NCBI GenBank assembly: GCA_902786245.1
Contig: CADABS010000008.1
Coordinates: 1 to 54,183 of the forward strand
Length of the DNA stretch: 54,183 nt
Source: an uncultured Erysipelotrichaceae bacterium
GTDB lineage: Bacteria > Bacillota_I > Bacilli_A > Erysipelotrichales > Erysipelotrichaceae
Reading direction: 5' to 3'
A program made the translations under genes and the position numbers. The notes under the pieces are model-generated. The model saw nothing but the letters and a program-made list of their open reading frames with translations. It did not search any database and had not been told where the DNA came from. Numbering within the stretch: position 1 is the first letter of the stretch; every line of letters starts with the position of its first letter. Positions 7,867 to 14,942 of the stretch are shown in pieces.

Positions 7867-9420
7867 ATGCCGCATATTACAGCCGCCATTTTCGCTGGCA
7901 TTGTAGGTGTTTTGATCGGTATCGGCATTATGCTGATAGCCGGCAAAATGGGACTTGACCGGGCTCGTGAAAAGTCCCAGGACATTCTGGATGAAGCTAA
8001 TTCCAAAGCGGAAACCACTGTCCGTCAGGCAAGTCTTGACGGAAAGCAGCAGGTTTATGAAATGAAACTGCAGGCGGAGAAGGAACTGAAGAGTCAGCGC
8101 GACCGTATTCAGGCCACCGAGAACAAACTCGTCCGCCGCGAAGACAATCTGAATTACCGTGAGGAAAACCTTGTACAGAAGGAAAAGAAGGTCAGTGATA
8201 AAGAAAAACTGGCGGATAGCAAACTTGCAAATCTCAGCAAAATGGAAGAAGAACTGCAGCAGAAGATCGACAACCAGATCATCGTTCTGGAACGGGTTGC
8301 CGGCATGTCGCAGGAAGATGCAAAGAAAGAACTGATGCAGATCGTCGAAAAGCGCACGGAAAAGGAAATCGCGCAGTATCTGCATGAACAGCAGGAGGAA
8401 GCTGAAACAAAGGCGGCGGATAATGCCCGCAACATTATCTCGCTGGCAATTCAGCGCTACTCGCAGGAAGAAACGATCGAGCGCACTGTCTCAACCGTAA
8501 CGCTTCCGTCCGAAGAAATGAAAGGCCGGATCATCGGCCGTGAAGGCCGCAACATCAAGGCAATCGAACAGGCGACCGGTGTCGATCTGATCATCGATGA
8601 CACACCGGATATCATCACGGTATCCTGCTTCGATCCGATCCGCAGAGAAATCGCAAGACAGTCTCTGGAAATCCTGATGAAGGACGGACGCATCCAGCCG
8701 GGCCGCATCGAGGAAGTCGTGGAGAAGGTCACCAGGGAAATGGATGAGACGATCCTGAAGATCGGCAATGACGCTGTCTTCCAGCTCGGGATCGGCCGTA
8801 TGAATAAGGAACTGATCAAGCTGGTCGGACGGCTGCGTTTCCGCTACAGCTACGGTCAGAACGGTCTTGAACATTCCATGGAAGTGGCTGCGTTTGCCGG
8901 TATGATGGCAGCGGAACTCGGTCTCAACCAGAATCTTGCCAAGCGGGCAGGTCTTCTGCACGATATCGGCAAGGCACTGGATTTCGAGCAGGAAGGCTCC
9001 CATGTGGAACTCGGTGCCAGAGTTGCCAAGAAATACGGTGAAAATGCAATCATCGTCAATTCGATCGAAAGCCATCACGGCGACAGCGAACCGCAGGATA
9101 TCATCGCGGTGCTGGTCGCGGCGGCAGATACGCTGTCGGCTGCCCGTCCCGGTGCCCGCTATGAATCGATGGAAGGCTATATCAACCGTCTGGAAATGCT
9201 CGAGAAAGTCGCATCCGGATTTGACGGTGTCGACAAGGCATTCGCAATCCAGGCAGGACGCGAAGTCCGGGTTCTGGTCAAGCCGGATAAAGTCGATGAC
9301 ATCGGCATGGTGAAGATTGCCCACGATATCCGTGAGAAGATCGAAAATGAAATGACATATCCGGGTCAGATCAAGGTAACGCTGATCCGCGAAGTCAGAG
9401 TCCAGGAACTTGCAAAATAA
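7867..9420 (+). CDS. rny: Ribonuclease Y
   Basis: A 517-residue membrane-anchored endoribonuclease that starts mRNA decay. One N-terminal membrane helix (about 5-25) is followed by a long coiled coil (30-200), a KH domain with GRIIGREGRNIKAIEQATG around residue 220, and an HD domain with the HSMEVA and LLHDIGKALD segments (about 335-370). Length and domain order match the family. TGGAGG precedes ATG. It has its own promoter; the B. subtilis order recA-rny-ymdB is kept here but with inserted genes. Confidence 0.97.
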   Translation: MPHITAAIFAGIVGVLIGIGIMLIAGKMGLDRAREKSQDILDEANSKAETTVRQASLDGKQQVYEMKLQAEKELKSQRDRIQATENKLVRREDNLNYREENLVQKEKKVSDKEKLADSKLANLSKMEEELQQKIDNQIIVLERVAGMSQEDAKKELMQIVEKRTEKEIAQYLHEQQEEAETKAADNARNIISLAIQRYSQEETIERTVSTVTLPSEEMKGRIIGREGRNIKAIEQATGVDLIIDDTPDIITVSCFDPIRREIARQSLEILMKDGRIQPGRIEEVVEKVTREMDETILKIGNDAVFQLGIGRMNKELIKLVGRLRFRYSYGQNGLEHSMEVAAFAGMMAAELGLNQNLAKRAGLLHDIGKALDFEQEGSHVELGARVAKKYGENAIIVNSIESHHGDSEPQDIIAVLVAAADTLSAARPGARYESMEGYINRLEMLEKVASGFDGVDKAFAIQAGREVRVLVKPDKVDDIGMVKIAHDIREKIENEMTYPGQIKVTLIREVRVQELAK

Positions 9421-9445
9421 GATCCTGAAAGAACGTCTGTGAAAC

Positions 9446-9506
9446 AAACCGTCAGTTCATCAGAACGCACATGCGTGCTTCTGTGCGGACTGCCGGTTTT
9501 GTTTTA
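9446..9506 (+). terminator. Branched stem-loop after rny, probable terminator
   Basis: Outer arms AAACCG-CAGT (9446-9456) and ACTG-CGGTTT (9489-9499) pair. They enclose an inner hairpin CAGAA-GCAC/GTGC-TTCTG (9461-9483). TTTTGTTTT follows the outer 3' arm. Confidence 0.6.
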
Positions 9507-9521
9507 CCGGAGGAGGAACCC

Positions 9522-10250
9522 ATGGAAACAAACCCTGCAGTATGCGGAAAGGACTGTGCATCCTGTCCGTATGAAATACCGGAAGATCTGCGTATGGCAG
9601 CTGTGTGCTCTGAAAAGAAAGAAACCGCCTGTTCTTCCTGTCCGTCATACCCTTGCGGCACCGTCCGGGAATGCGCATTGACAGGGCAGGCAACAGCTTA
9701 TGTTCATGAACTGTTCAATGGCAATGCCGGCGGACATGACGTGCAGCATACCCTGCGGGTATACCGCAATGCCATGCAGATCGCTGCACAGGAACCGGGA
9801 TGCGACCGGCTGACGGTTATGCTTGCTGCGCTGCTCCATGATGCGGATGACCATAAGCTGTTTGCAACAAAGAATAATGAAAATGCCCGCCGCTTTCTGG
9901 CAGATCAGGTATCTCTGGAACAAATGGAAGAGATCTGTGCCTGTATCAATTCGGTTTCGTTCAGTCAGAACAAAGGCAGAAAGCCTGCTTCTCTGGAAGG
10001 GATGATCGTACAGGATGCGGACCGTCTGGATGCCATGGGTGCCATCGGCATTGCCCGGGCATTTGCCTTCGGCGGGGAACACGGCCGTCCTCTCCATGAA
10101 ACGGTGCGGCATTTTGATGAGAAGCTTCTGCTGCTCAGGGATCTGATGAATACGGAGCCGGCAAAGCGGATCGCTGCGGAGCGGCATGCGTTCATGGAAG
10201 CCTTCCTGGAACAGCTGAAGAAGGAGACCGGATCATCCGGCAGTATCTGA
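9522..10250 (+). CDS. HD-domain hydrolase with Cys-rich N-terminal segment
   Basis: A 242-residue protein in two parts. Residues 1-55 are cysteine-rich (CGKDCASCPYE, later CSSCPSYPCG and an EC pair), resembling small DUF3795-type metal-binding segments. Residues 60-235 form an HD phosphohydrolase of the YpgQ/YedJ type with GHDVQHTLRVYRNA, LAALLHDADDHKLF and the late VQDADRLDAMGAIGIARAF motif. The HD core predicts metal-dependent phosphohydrolysis; YpgQ relatives cleave nucleotides, but the substrate is unknown here. ATG 9522 follows GGAGGAGG; the longer upstream frame lies in the rny terminator. The N-terminal fusion is unusual. Confidence 0.75.
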   Translation: METNPAVCGKDCASCPYEIPEDLRMAAVCSEKKETACSSCPSYPCGTVRECALTGQATAYVHELFNGNAGGHDVQHTLRVYRNAMQIAAQEPGCDRLTVMLAALLHDADDHKLFATKNNENARRFLADQVSLEQMEEICACINSVSFSQNKGRKPASLEGMIVQDADRLDAMGAIGIARAFAFGGEHGRPLHETVRHFDEKLLLLRDLMNTEPAKRIAAERHAFMEAFLEQLKKETGSSGSI

Positions 10251-10252
10251 GG

Positions 10253-10275
10253 GACCGGCAGGACCGGTCTTTTTT
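10253..10275 (+). terminator. Terminator after the HD-domain gene
   Basis: GACCGG, loop CAGGA, CCGGTC, then six T's. Confidence 0.85.
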
Positions 10276-10295
10276 CTGCAGAAGCGGGCGGAATA

Positions 10296-10304
10296 TGGGA
10301 TAAT
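10296..10304 (+). promoter_or_regulatory. Extended -10 box six bases before the Y-polymerase start
   Basis: TGG-GATAAT (10296-10304) ends exactly six bases before ATG 10311. No Shine-Dalgarno sequence lies between, so the transcript may be leaderless. No SOS operator was found in the gap. Confidence 0.5.
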
Positions 10305-10310
10305 CAGAGT

Positions 10311-11807
10311 ATGAGTGAACGGACGTATATATGCATTGATCTGAAATCATTCTATGCCTCGGCCGAATGCGTAGCCCGGGGACTGGATCCGCTGAAGGAG
10401 AATCTGGTCGTGGCCGATGAGAGCCGGACAGACAAAACGATCTGCCTGGCAGTTTCACCGACGCTGAAGAGCTTCGGTATTTCCGGGCGTCCGCGTCTTT
10501 TCGAAGTGCGCCAGAAGGTCCGCGAGATCAACCGGCGCCGTCTGTATAAAACAAAAACAGGCCGCTTTACCGGTCTTTCCGCCAATATCGATGAACTGGA
10601 AAAGAATCCGGATTTCGAACTGGCTTTTCATATTGCCGTGCCGCGGATGGCAGAGTATATCGCAATCAGTTCCGGCATTTATCAGATCTATCTGAAATAT
10701 ATCGCCCCGGAAGATATTCATGTCTATTCGATTGATGAAGTTTTTATCGATGCGACCGGGTATCTGAAAACATACGGGATGAGCGGCCATGAGCTGGCGA
10801 TGGCGATGATCCGCGATGTGCTGCGGACGACCGGCATTACGGCAACCGCCGGCATCGGTACGAATATGTATCTGGCCAAGGTCGCCATGGATATCGTCGC
10901 CAAGCATATACCGGCTGATGAAGACGGGGTGCGCATTGCTGAGCTCGATGAGATCAGCTACCGCGAGAAGCTCTGGGAACATACGCCGCTGACCGATTTC
11001 TGGCGGATCGGCAGGGGAACCGTGCGCCGTCTTGAAGAAGCCGGTCTGCATACGATGGGAGATATTGCCGTGTGTTCAGCCGGCGATCCTTCCGACCGGT
11101 ACAATGCCGAGCTGCTGTATCAATTGTTCGGTATCAATGCCGAACTGCTCATCGATCATGCCTGGGGATATGAACCCTGCACCATGGCGGATATCAAGGC
11201 ATATAAGCCGGATGCCTCCAGCATCTCCAGCGGTCAGGTACTGGCTGAAGGATATGAAAAAAGCAAGGCAAAGATCATCATCCGGGAAATGGCGGAATCG
11301 CTGATCCTCGATCTGGTCGATCACGGTCTCAAGGCCAGGGGTGCAGGTCTGGCACTGTCCTATGATTCCGAGTCTTTTGAAACGGAAGGGGCTGTCAGGG
11401 AAACCGGAAAAGACTATTACGGAAGGACCGTTCCGAAGGGAACGCACGGGGCGGTGAAATTCGATATCTGGACCGATTCGAGAAAAAAGATCATGGATGC
11501 GCTGCTTGCCATATTCGAACAGAAGGCAGATCCGGCGCTGCTGATCCGCAGGATCAATCTGTCGCTCAATGATGTCCTGCCGGCCGGGAAAGCAGAGCAG
11601 ATGGCTGCCGGACGGCAGATCAGCCTGTTTGATGCGCCGGAAACGGAACAGCAGGAAGAAGACCAGGAAAAGGAACTGAATGCACTCAGGGCAGTACTGC
11701 AGATCCGGAAGAAATACGGACGCAATGCGGTGCTGAAGGGTACAGACCTGGAAGAAGGGGCGACCGGCAGAGAGCGCAATGCCCAGATCGGGGGACATAA
11801 AGCATGA
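10311..11807 (+). CDS. Y-family translesion DNA polymerase (UmuC/UvrX type)
   Basis: A 498-residue polymerase. The palm motifs IDLKSFYASAE (about residues 9-19) and SIDEVFID (about 139-146) supply the catalytic acidic residues, and a TAGIGTNMYLAKVA helix-hairpin-helix-like block follows. A C-terminal little-finger region ends in a region with QISLFD, which resembles a beta-clamp binding motif. It is of the UvrX/YqjW type rather than DinB/PolIV. The ATG of the YolD-like gene overlaps its TGA by four bases, the usual polymerase-YolD pair. Expected role is DNA-damage tolerance. Confidence 0.88.
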   Translation: MSERTYICIDLKSFYASAECVARGLDPLKENLVVADESRTDKTICLAVSPTLKSFGISGRPRLFEVRQKVREINRRRLYKTKTGRFTGLSANIDELEKNPDFELAFHIAVPRMAEYIAISSGIYQIYLKYIAPEDIHVYSIDEVFIDATGYLKTYGMSGHELAMAMIRDVLRTTGITATAGIGTNMYLAKVAMDIVAKHIPADEDGVRIAELDEISYREKLWEHTPLTDFWRIGRGTVRRLEEAGLHTMGDIAVCSAGDPSDRYNAELLYQLFGINAELLIDHAWGYEPCTMADIKAYKPDASSISSGQVLAEGYEKSKAKIIIREMAESLILDLVDHGLKARGAGLALSYDSESFETEGAVRETGKDYYGRTVPKGTHGAVKFDIWTDSRKKIMDALLAIFEQKADPALLIRRINLSLNDVLPAGKAEQMAAGRQISLFDAPETEQQEEDQEKELNALRAVLQIRKKYGRNAVLKGTDLEEGATGRERNAQIGGHKA

Positions 11808-12199
11808 AGGAGAAGTATATTCCATACCTGTATATGGAACGCCCTGAAATACCCGGGCATCCGCGCATGGCAAAAGCGGACCGGGCTGCCCAGTTCATGC
11901 CGTTTGCGGCACTGAAGGGATATGAAGATGCCATCGCCGATAAAGAGATCCGCGATGCGGAAATGCCGCTGCTTTCCGAAGAAGACCGGGCCCAGCTGCA
12001 GCAGACGCTTGTACAGCTGCTGCAGAAAGACAGACCGACGGCGCAGATCCGCTGGTATGAAATCGATGAAAATACGGGCAGAGGGGTCATAAGGGATGAG
12101 ATTGTGACCGTCCGGAAGGTTTCGGAAGCTGCCCGGACGGTCACGGCAGGGAATCATGTGATTTTGATTGACAATATTATAGAAATGAATGAAAAATGA
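11804..12199 (+). CDS. YolD-like protein, partner of the Y-family polymerase
   Basis: A 131-residue protein. PRMAKADRAAQFMPFAALKGYEDAI near the N-terminus is the signature of the YolD-like family, found next to UvrX-type polymerases on chromosomes, phages and plasmids in Bacillota. The C-terminal half is beta-rich. It is translationally coupled to the polymerase through an ATGA overlap. Biochemical function is not established; a UmuD-like accessory role has been proposed for the family. Confidence 0.8.
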   Translation: MKEKYIPYLYMERPEIPGHPRMAKADRAAQFMPFAALKGYEDAIADKEIRDAEMPLLSEEDRAQLQQTLVQLLQKDRPTAQIRWYEIDENTGRGVIRDEIVTVRKVSEAARTVTAGNHVILIDNIIEMNEK

Positions 12200-12231
12200 T
12201 GAAAATGTCCATGCAGTTAGTAATAACTTAC

Positions 12232-12260
12232 TTGCTTTCGCCCGACTCCGCGATTATGAT
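12232..12260 (+). promoter_or_regulatory. ymdB promoter
   Basis: TTGCTT (12232-12237), 17-bp spacer, TATGAT (12255-12260). The leader to ATG 12332 would be about 65 bases. Confidence 0.65.
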
Positions 12261-12331
12261 ACATGCAGGTGAGGTATTCACCAGGACTCGGCGGACATCT
12301 GCCGGTTCCGGAAGGGTTTATAAGGTTTATA

Positions 12332-13105
12332 ATGAATATCCTGTTTTTGGGAGACGTGGTCGCAAAAAGCGGCCGCGAAGCAGTGCTCAGACAGCTTGGC
12401 TCACTGAAGGAAGAGTATTCAGCCGATTTTACAATTGTAAATGCCGAAAATGCAGCGCACGGCAAGGGAATCACTCCGAAAATCTACAGCAGTCTGATTA
12501 AGGCCGGTGCCGATGTCATCACACTTGGAAACCATGCATTTTCCAAGAAAGAAATGATTCAGGAAATCGATACATGTTCCTTCATGGTCCGTCCGGTCAA
12601 TATGGAACCAACGGAAGCCGGAAATATTATCGTGATCCGCAGGTTCAAAGACCTGCGTATTGCAGTGGTCAATATCCTCGGCAAAGCATTCATGAGCGGC
12701 ATTACGGATGATCCGATCCCGGCGATGGAAAAGCTTCTGCCGCAGATCAGGGCGGATATCATCATCGTTGATTATCATGGCGAAGCGACCAGTGAGAAGA
12801 TGATGTTTACAAAGTATTTCAGCAGCCGGGTGACCGCGGTCATCGGTACGCATACGCATGTGCAGACGGCGGATGAAAGAATCATCGACGGATGCGCGTT
12901 TATTACGGATGCCGGCATGTGCGGCGCCTATGACAGTATTCTCGGCCGCGATTCGAGCGAGGTCATGCAGCATATGATCGAAGGAAAGTTGACCAGCTAT
13001 ACACCGGCCGGCGGTCCGGCAGTCATTTCCGGATGTCTGATCACGGTGGATGAGGAGACCTGCAGAGCGGTTTCGATCCGGCGGATCCAGAAGCGTCCGG
13101 CCTGA
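12332..13105 (+). CDS. ymdB: YmdB-family metallophosphoesterase
   Basis: A 257-residue calcineurin-like phosphodiesterase. MNILFLGDVVAKSGR supplies the first metal-binding Asp, IVNAENAAHGKG the Asn, LGNHAF the GNH motif, and DYHGEATSEK and GTHTHVQTAD the remaining His ligands. YmdB proteins hydrolyse cyclic nucleotides in vitro and affect RNase Y-linked regulation in B. subtilis, in line with its place after rny. Start 12332 is the family start; an upstream frame beginning at 12263 would overlap the promoter leader. AAGG lies six bases upstream. Confidence 0.93.
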   Translation: MNILFLGDVVAKSGREAVLRQLGSLKEEYSADFTIVNAENAAHGKGITPKIYSSLIKAGADVITLGNHAFSKKEMIQEIDTCSFMVRPVNMEPTEAGNIIVIRRFKDLRIAVVNILGKAFMSGITDDPIPAMEKLLPQIRADIIIVDYHGEATSEKMMFTKYFSSRVTAVIGTHTHVQTADERIIDGCAFITDAGMCGAYDSILGRDSSEVMQHMIEGKLTSYTPAGGPAVISGCLITVDEETCRAVSIRRIQKRPA

Positions 13106-13116
13106 TTCTTTGTCCA

Positions 13117-13145
13117 TTGACCTCCAGTCAGCATTGTCCTATAAT
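13117..13145 (+). promoter_or_regulatory. Ferredoxin gene promoter
   Basis: TTGACC (13117-13122), 17-bp spacer, TATAAT (13140-13145), a near-consensus promoter 20 bases before the start codon. Confidence 0.88.
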
Positions 13146-13165
13146 GGGTGCAGGAGGAAAGAGTT

Positions 13166-13345
13166 ATGCCCGTAACAATTGATAGAGAACTGTGCGTCGG
13201 CTGCGGTGCCTGCGTAGGTACATGCCCGGTAGGAGCACTTGAACTGGACGATGAAGGAAAGTCCGTCTGCAACGAAGATGTATGCATTACATGCTTAGCA
13301 TGCACAGGTGCCTGCCCGACAGAGGCAATTTCCGAAAAAGAGTAA
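13166..13345 (+). CDS. 2[4Fe-4S] ferredoxin
   Basis: A 59-residue clostridial-type ferredoxin with two clusters of C-x2-C-x2-C-x3-CP: CVGCGACVGTCP and CITCLACTGACP. It carries low-potential electrons between soluble redox enzymes in the cytoplasm. AGGAGG precedes ATG 13166. It is a single-gene unit with its own promoter and terminator, directly upstream of miaB. MiaB is a radical-SAM enzyme that needs an electron donor, but no direct link can be claimed. Confidence 0.95.
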   Translation: MPVTIDRELCVGCGACVGTCPVGALELDDEGKSVCNEDVCITCLACTGACPTEAISEKE

Positions 13346-13357
13346 ATCGCACAACAG

Positions 13358-13380
13358 AAAACCAGCGCAGCTGGTTTTTT
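13358..13380 (+). terminator. Ferredoxin gene terminator
   Basis: AAACCAGC, loop GCA, GCTGGTTT followed by further T's. Confidence 0.92.
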
Positions 13381-13433
13381 CATAGGTAAGCATAACTGTA
13401 TTGAAATTGCTTTTAAAACGGTGAAAGGTCAGA

Positions 13434-13439
13434 TATAAT
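13434..13439 (+). promoter_or_regulatory. TATAAT overlapping the first ATG of miaB
   Basis: TATAAT (13434-13439) includes the first miaB ATG (13438). A transcript from it would start near 13446-13447, at the second in-frame ATG. The -35 region is poor. Confidence 0.4.
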
Positions 13440-14877
13440 GAAGCCCATGAAAAAAGATGAAAACTATATCCTGCCGGATCACGCGGCAGAAAGAAGACGT
13501 TCGCGCAATGCGGCAGAGACCGCTTTTTTTGAGATGGGCGAGCAGAACCGGATGGCCGGTCTGCATAAGAAATACTATATCCGCACATACGGCTGCCAGG
13601 CCAATGTCCGGGACGGGGAAACCATGGCCGGCATGCTGGAGATGATGGGATTTGAGAAAACAGAAGATATGCAGGAGGCGGATGTCCTTCTGTTCAATAC
13701 ATGTGCCGTTAGACAGGCTGCCGAGGAAAGAGTTCTCGGGGAGATCGGATCGCTGAAGCCGATGATCCTGGCACATCCGGAAAAGATCATCGGTCTTTGC
13801 GGATGCATGGCCCAGGAGGAAACGATCGTCCGCCGGGTGCTGCAGAAGTACCCCCAGGTAAAACTGATCTTCGGTACCCATAACATCCACCGCCTGCCGG
13901 ATCTGCTGAGCCAGGTGATGCATACCGGAAACAGAATGGTCGAAGTTCTTTCCGAAGAGGGAAAGATCGTCGAAAATCTGCCGGCGAAGCGCACCCAGCA
14001 GTACAAGGCTTTTGTCAATATCATGTACGGCTGCAACAAGTTCTGCACCTACTGCATCGTTCCCTATACCAGAGGCAAGGAGCGTTCCCGGACCAGACAG
14101 GATATTCTGCGGGAGATCCGGGATCTGCAGGAAAACGGCTGCCGGGAAGCGGTACTGCTCGGGCAGAACGTCAATGCCTACGGCAAAGATCTCAATGAAA
14201 CAGACGGATTCACCGCGCTCCTGCGGGACTGTGCCAGGACGGGCATCGACCGGATCCGTTTCTATACCAGCCATCCCCGCGATTACAGTTCGGCGACGAT
14301 CGATGTCATGCGGGAATATCCCAATATCATGCCGTCCCTGCATCTGCCGGTGCAGTCCGGCAGCGATGCCATCCTGAAGCGGATGAACCGCGGCTATACG
14401 GCAGAAAGCTATATGCGCCTGTATGATGAAATGAAGGAAAAGATTCCCGGCATTACGTTCACCACCGATCTGATCGTCGGCTTCCCGGATGAAAGCGATG
14501 AAGACTTTGAAGATACGCTGAAACTGGTCGATTACTGCCGTTTTGATCTTGCCTATTCCTTTATCTATTCGCCCCGGGAAGGTACGCCGGCCGCATCCAT
14601 GCCCGACAGTATTCCCATGGAAGTCAAGAAGGAGCGTCTGCAGATCCTCAACAGCCGGCTGGCGCAGTATGCCAATGAGAACAATCAGCGCTTCAAAGGC
14701 CAGGTCCTGGAGGTGCTGTGCGAAGGATCTTCGAAGAAGAACGATGACGTTTACAGCGGCTACAGCCGGGAAAACAAACTGGTGAATTTCAGGGCAGACA
14801 GAAATCCTGAGGGAGAACTGGTGAATGTTGAAATTACGGACATTCACAGTTTTTCGCTGGACGGGAAAGCATTGTGA
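13438..14877 (+). CDS. miaB: tRNA-2-methylthio-N6-dimethylallyladenosine synthase MiaB
   Basis: A 479-residue radical-SAM methylthiotransferase that modifies A37 of tRNAs reading UNN codons. The N-terminal UPF0004 cluster ligands are in YGCQANVRDGE, FNTCAVR and LCGCMAQ. The radical SAM motif is CNKFCTYC, followed by a C-terminal TRAM domain. Length is normal with an N-terminal extension. GAAAGG lies upstream of ATG 13438, but a TATAAT box covers that codon; ATG 13447 (MKKDENY) is the alternative start if the box is used. The B. subtilis ymdB-miaB neighbourhood is retained. Confidence 0.95.
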   Translation: MKPMKKDENYILPDHAAERRRSRNAAETAFFEMGEQNRMAGLHKKYYIRTYGCQANVRDGETMAGMLEMMGFEKTEDMQEADVLLFNTCAVRQAAEERVLGEIGSLKPMILAHPEKIIGLCGCMAQEETIVRRVLQKYPQVKLIFGTHNIHRLPDLLSQVMHTGNRMVEVLSEEGKIVENLPAKRTQQYKAFVNIMYGCNKFCTYCIVPYTRGKERSRTRQDILREIRDLQENGCREAVLLGQNVNAYGKDLNETDGFTALLRDCARTGIDRIRFYTSHPRDYSSATIDVMREYPNIMPSLHLPVQSGSDAILKRMNRGYTAESYMRLYDEMKEKIPGITFTTDLIVGFPDESDEDFEDTLKLVDYCRFDLAYSFIYSPREGTPAASMPDSIPMEVKKERLQILNSRLAQYANENNQRFKGQVLEVLCEGSSKKNDDVYSGYSRENKLVNFRADRNPEGELVNVEITDIHSFSLDGKAL

Positions 14878-14900
14878 GACAATGTGTTTTCCTATATAAT
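14872..14900 (+). promoter_or_regulatory. Promoter of the RNase J-like gene
   Basis: TTGTGA (14872-14877, overlapping the miaB stop), 17-bp spacer, TATAAT (14895-14900). The box sequences and spacing are the same as at rny. Confidence 0.82.
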
Positions 14901-14942
14901 ATTGACGATAAGAGAATTACCTTTATAAAGGAGACATAATTT

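Noticed and set aside
13429-14847. 472-codon minus-strand frame opposite miaB
   Set aside because: Antisense to a gene with complete radical-SAM motifs.
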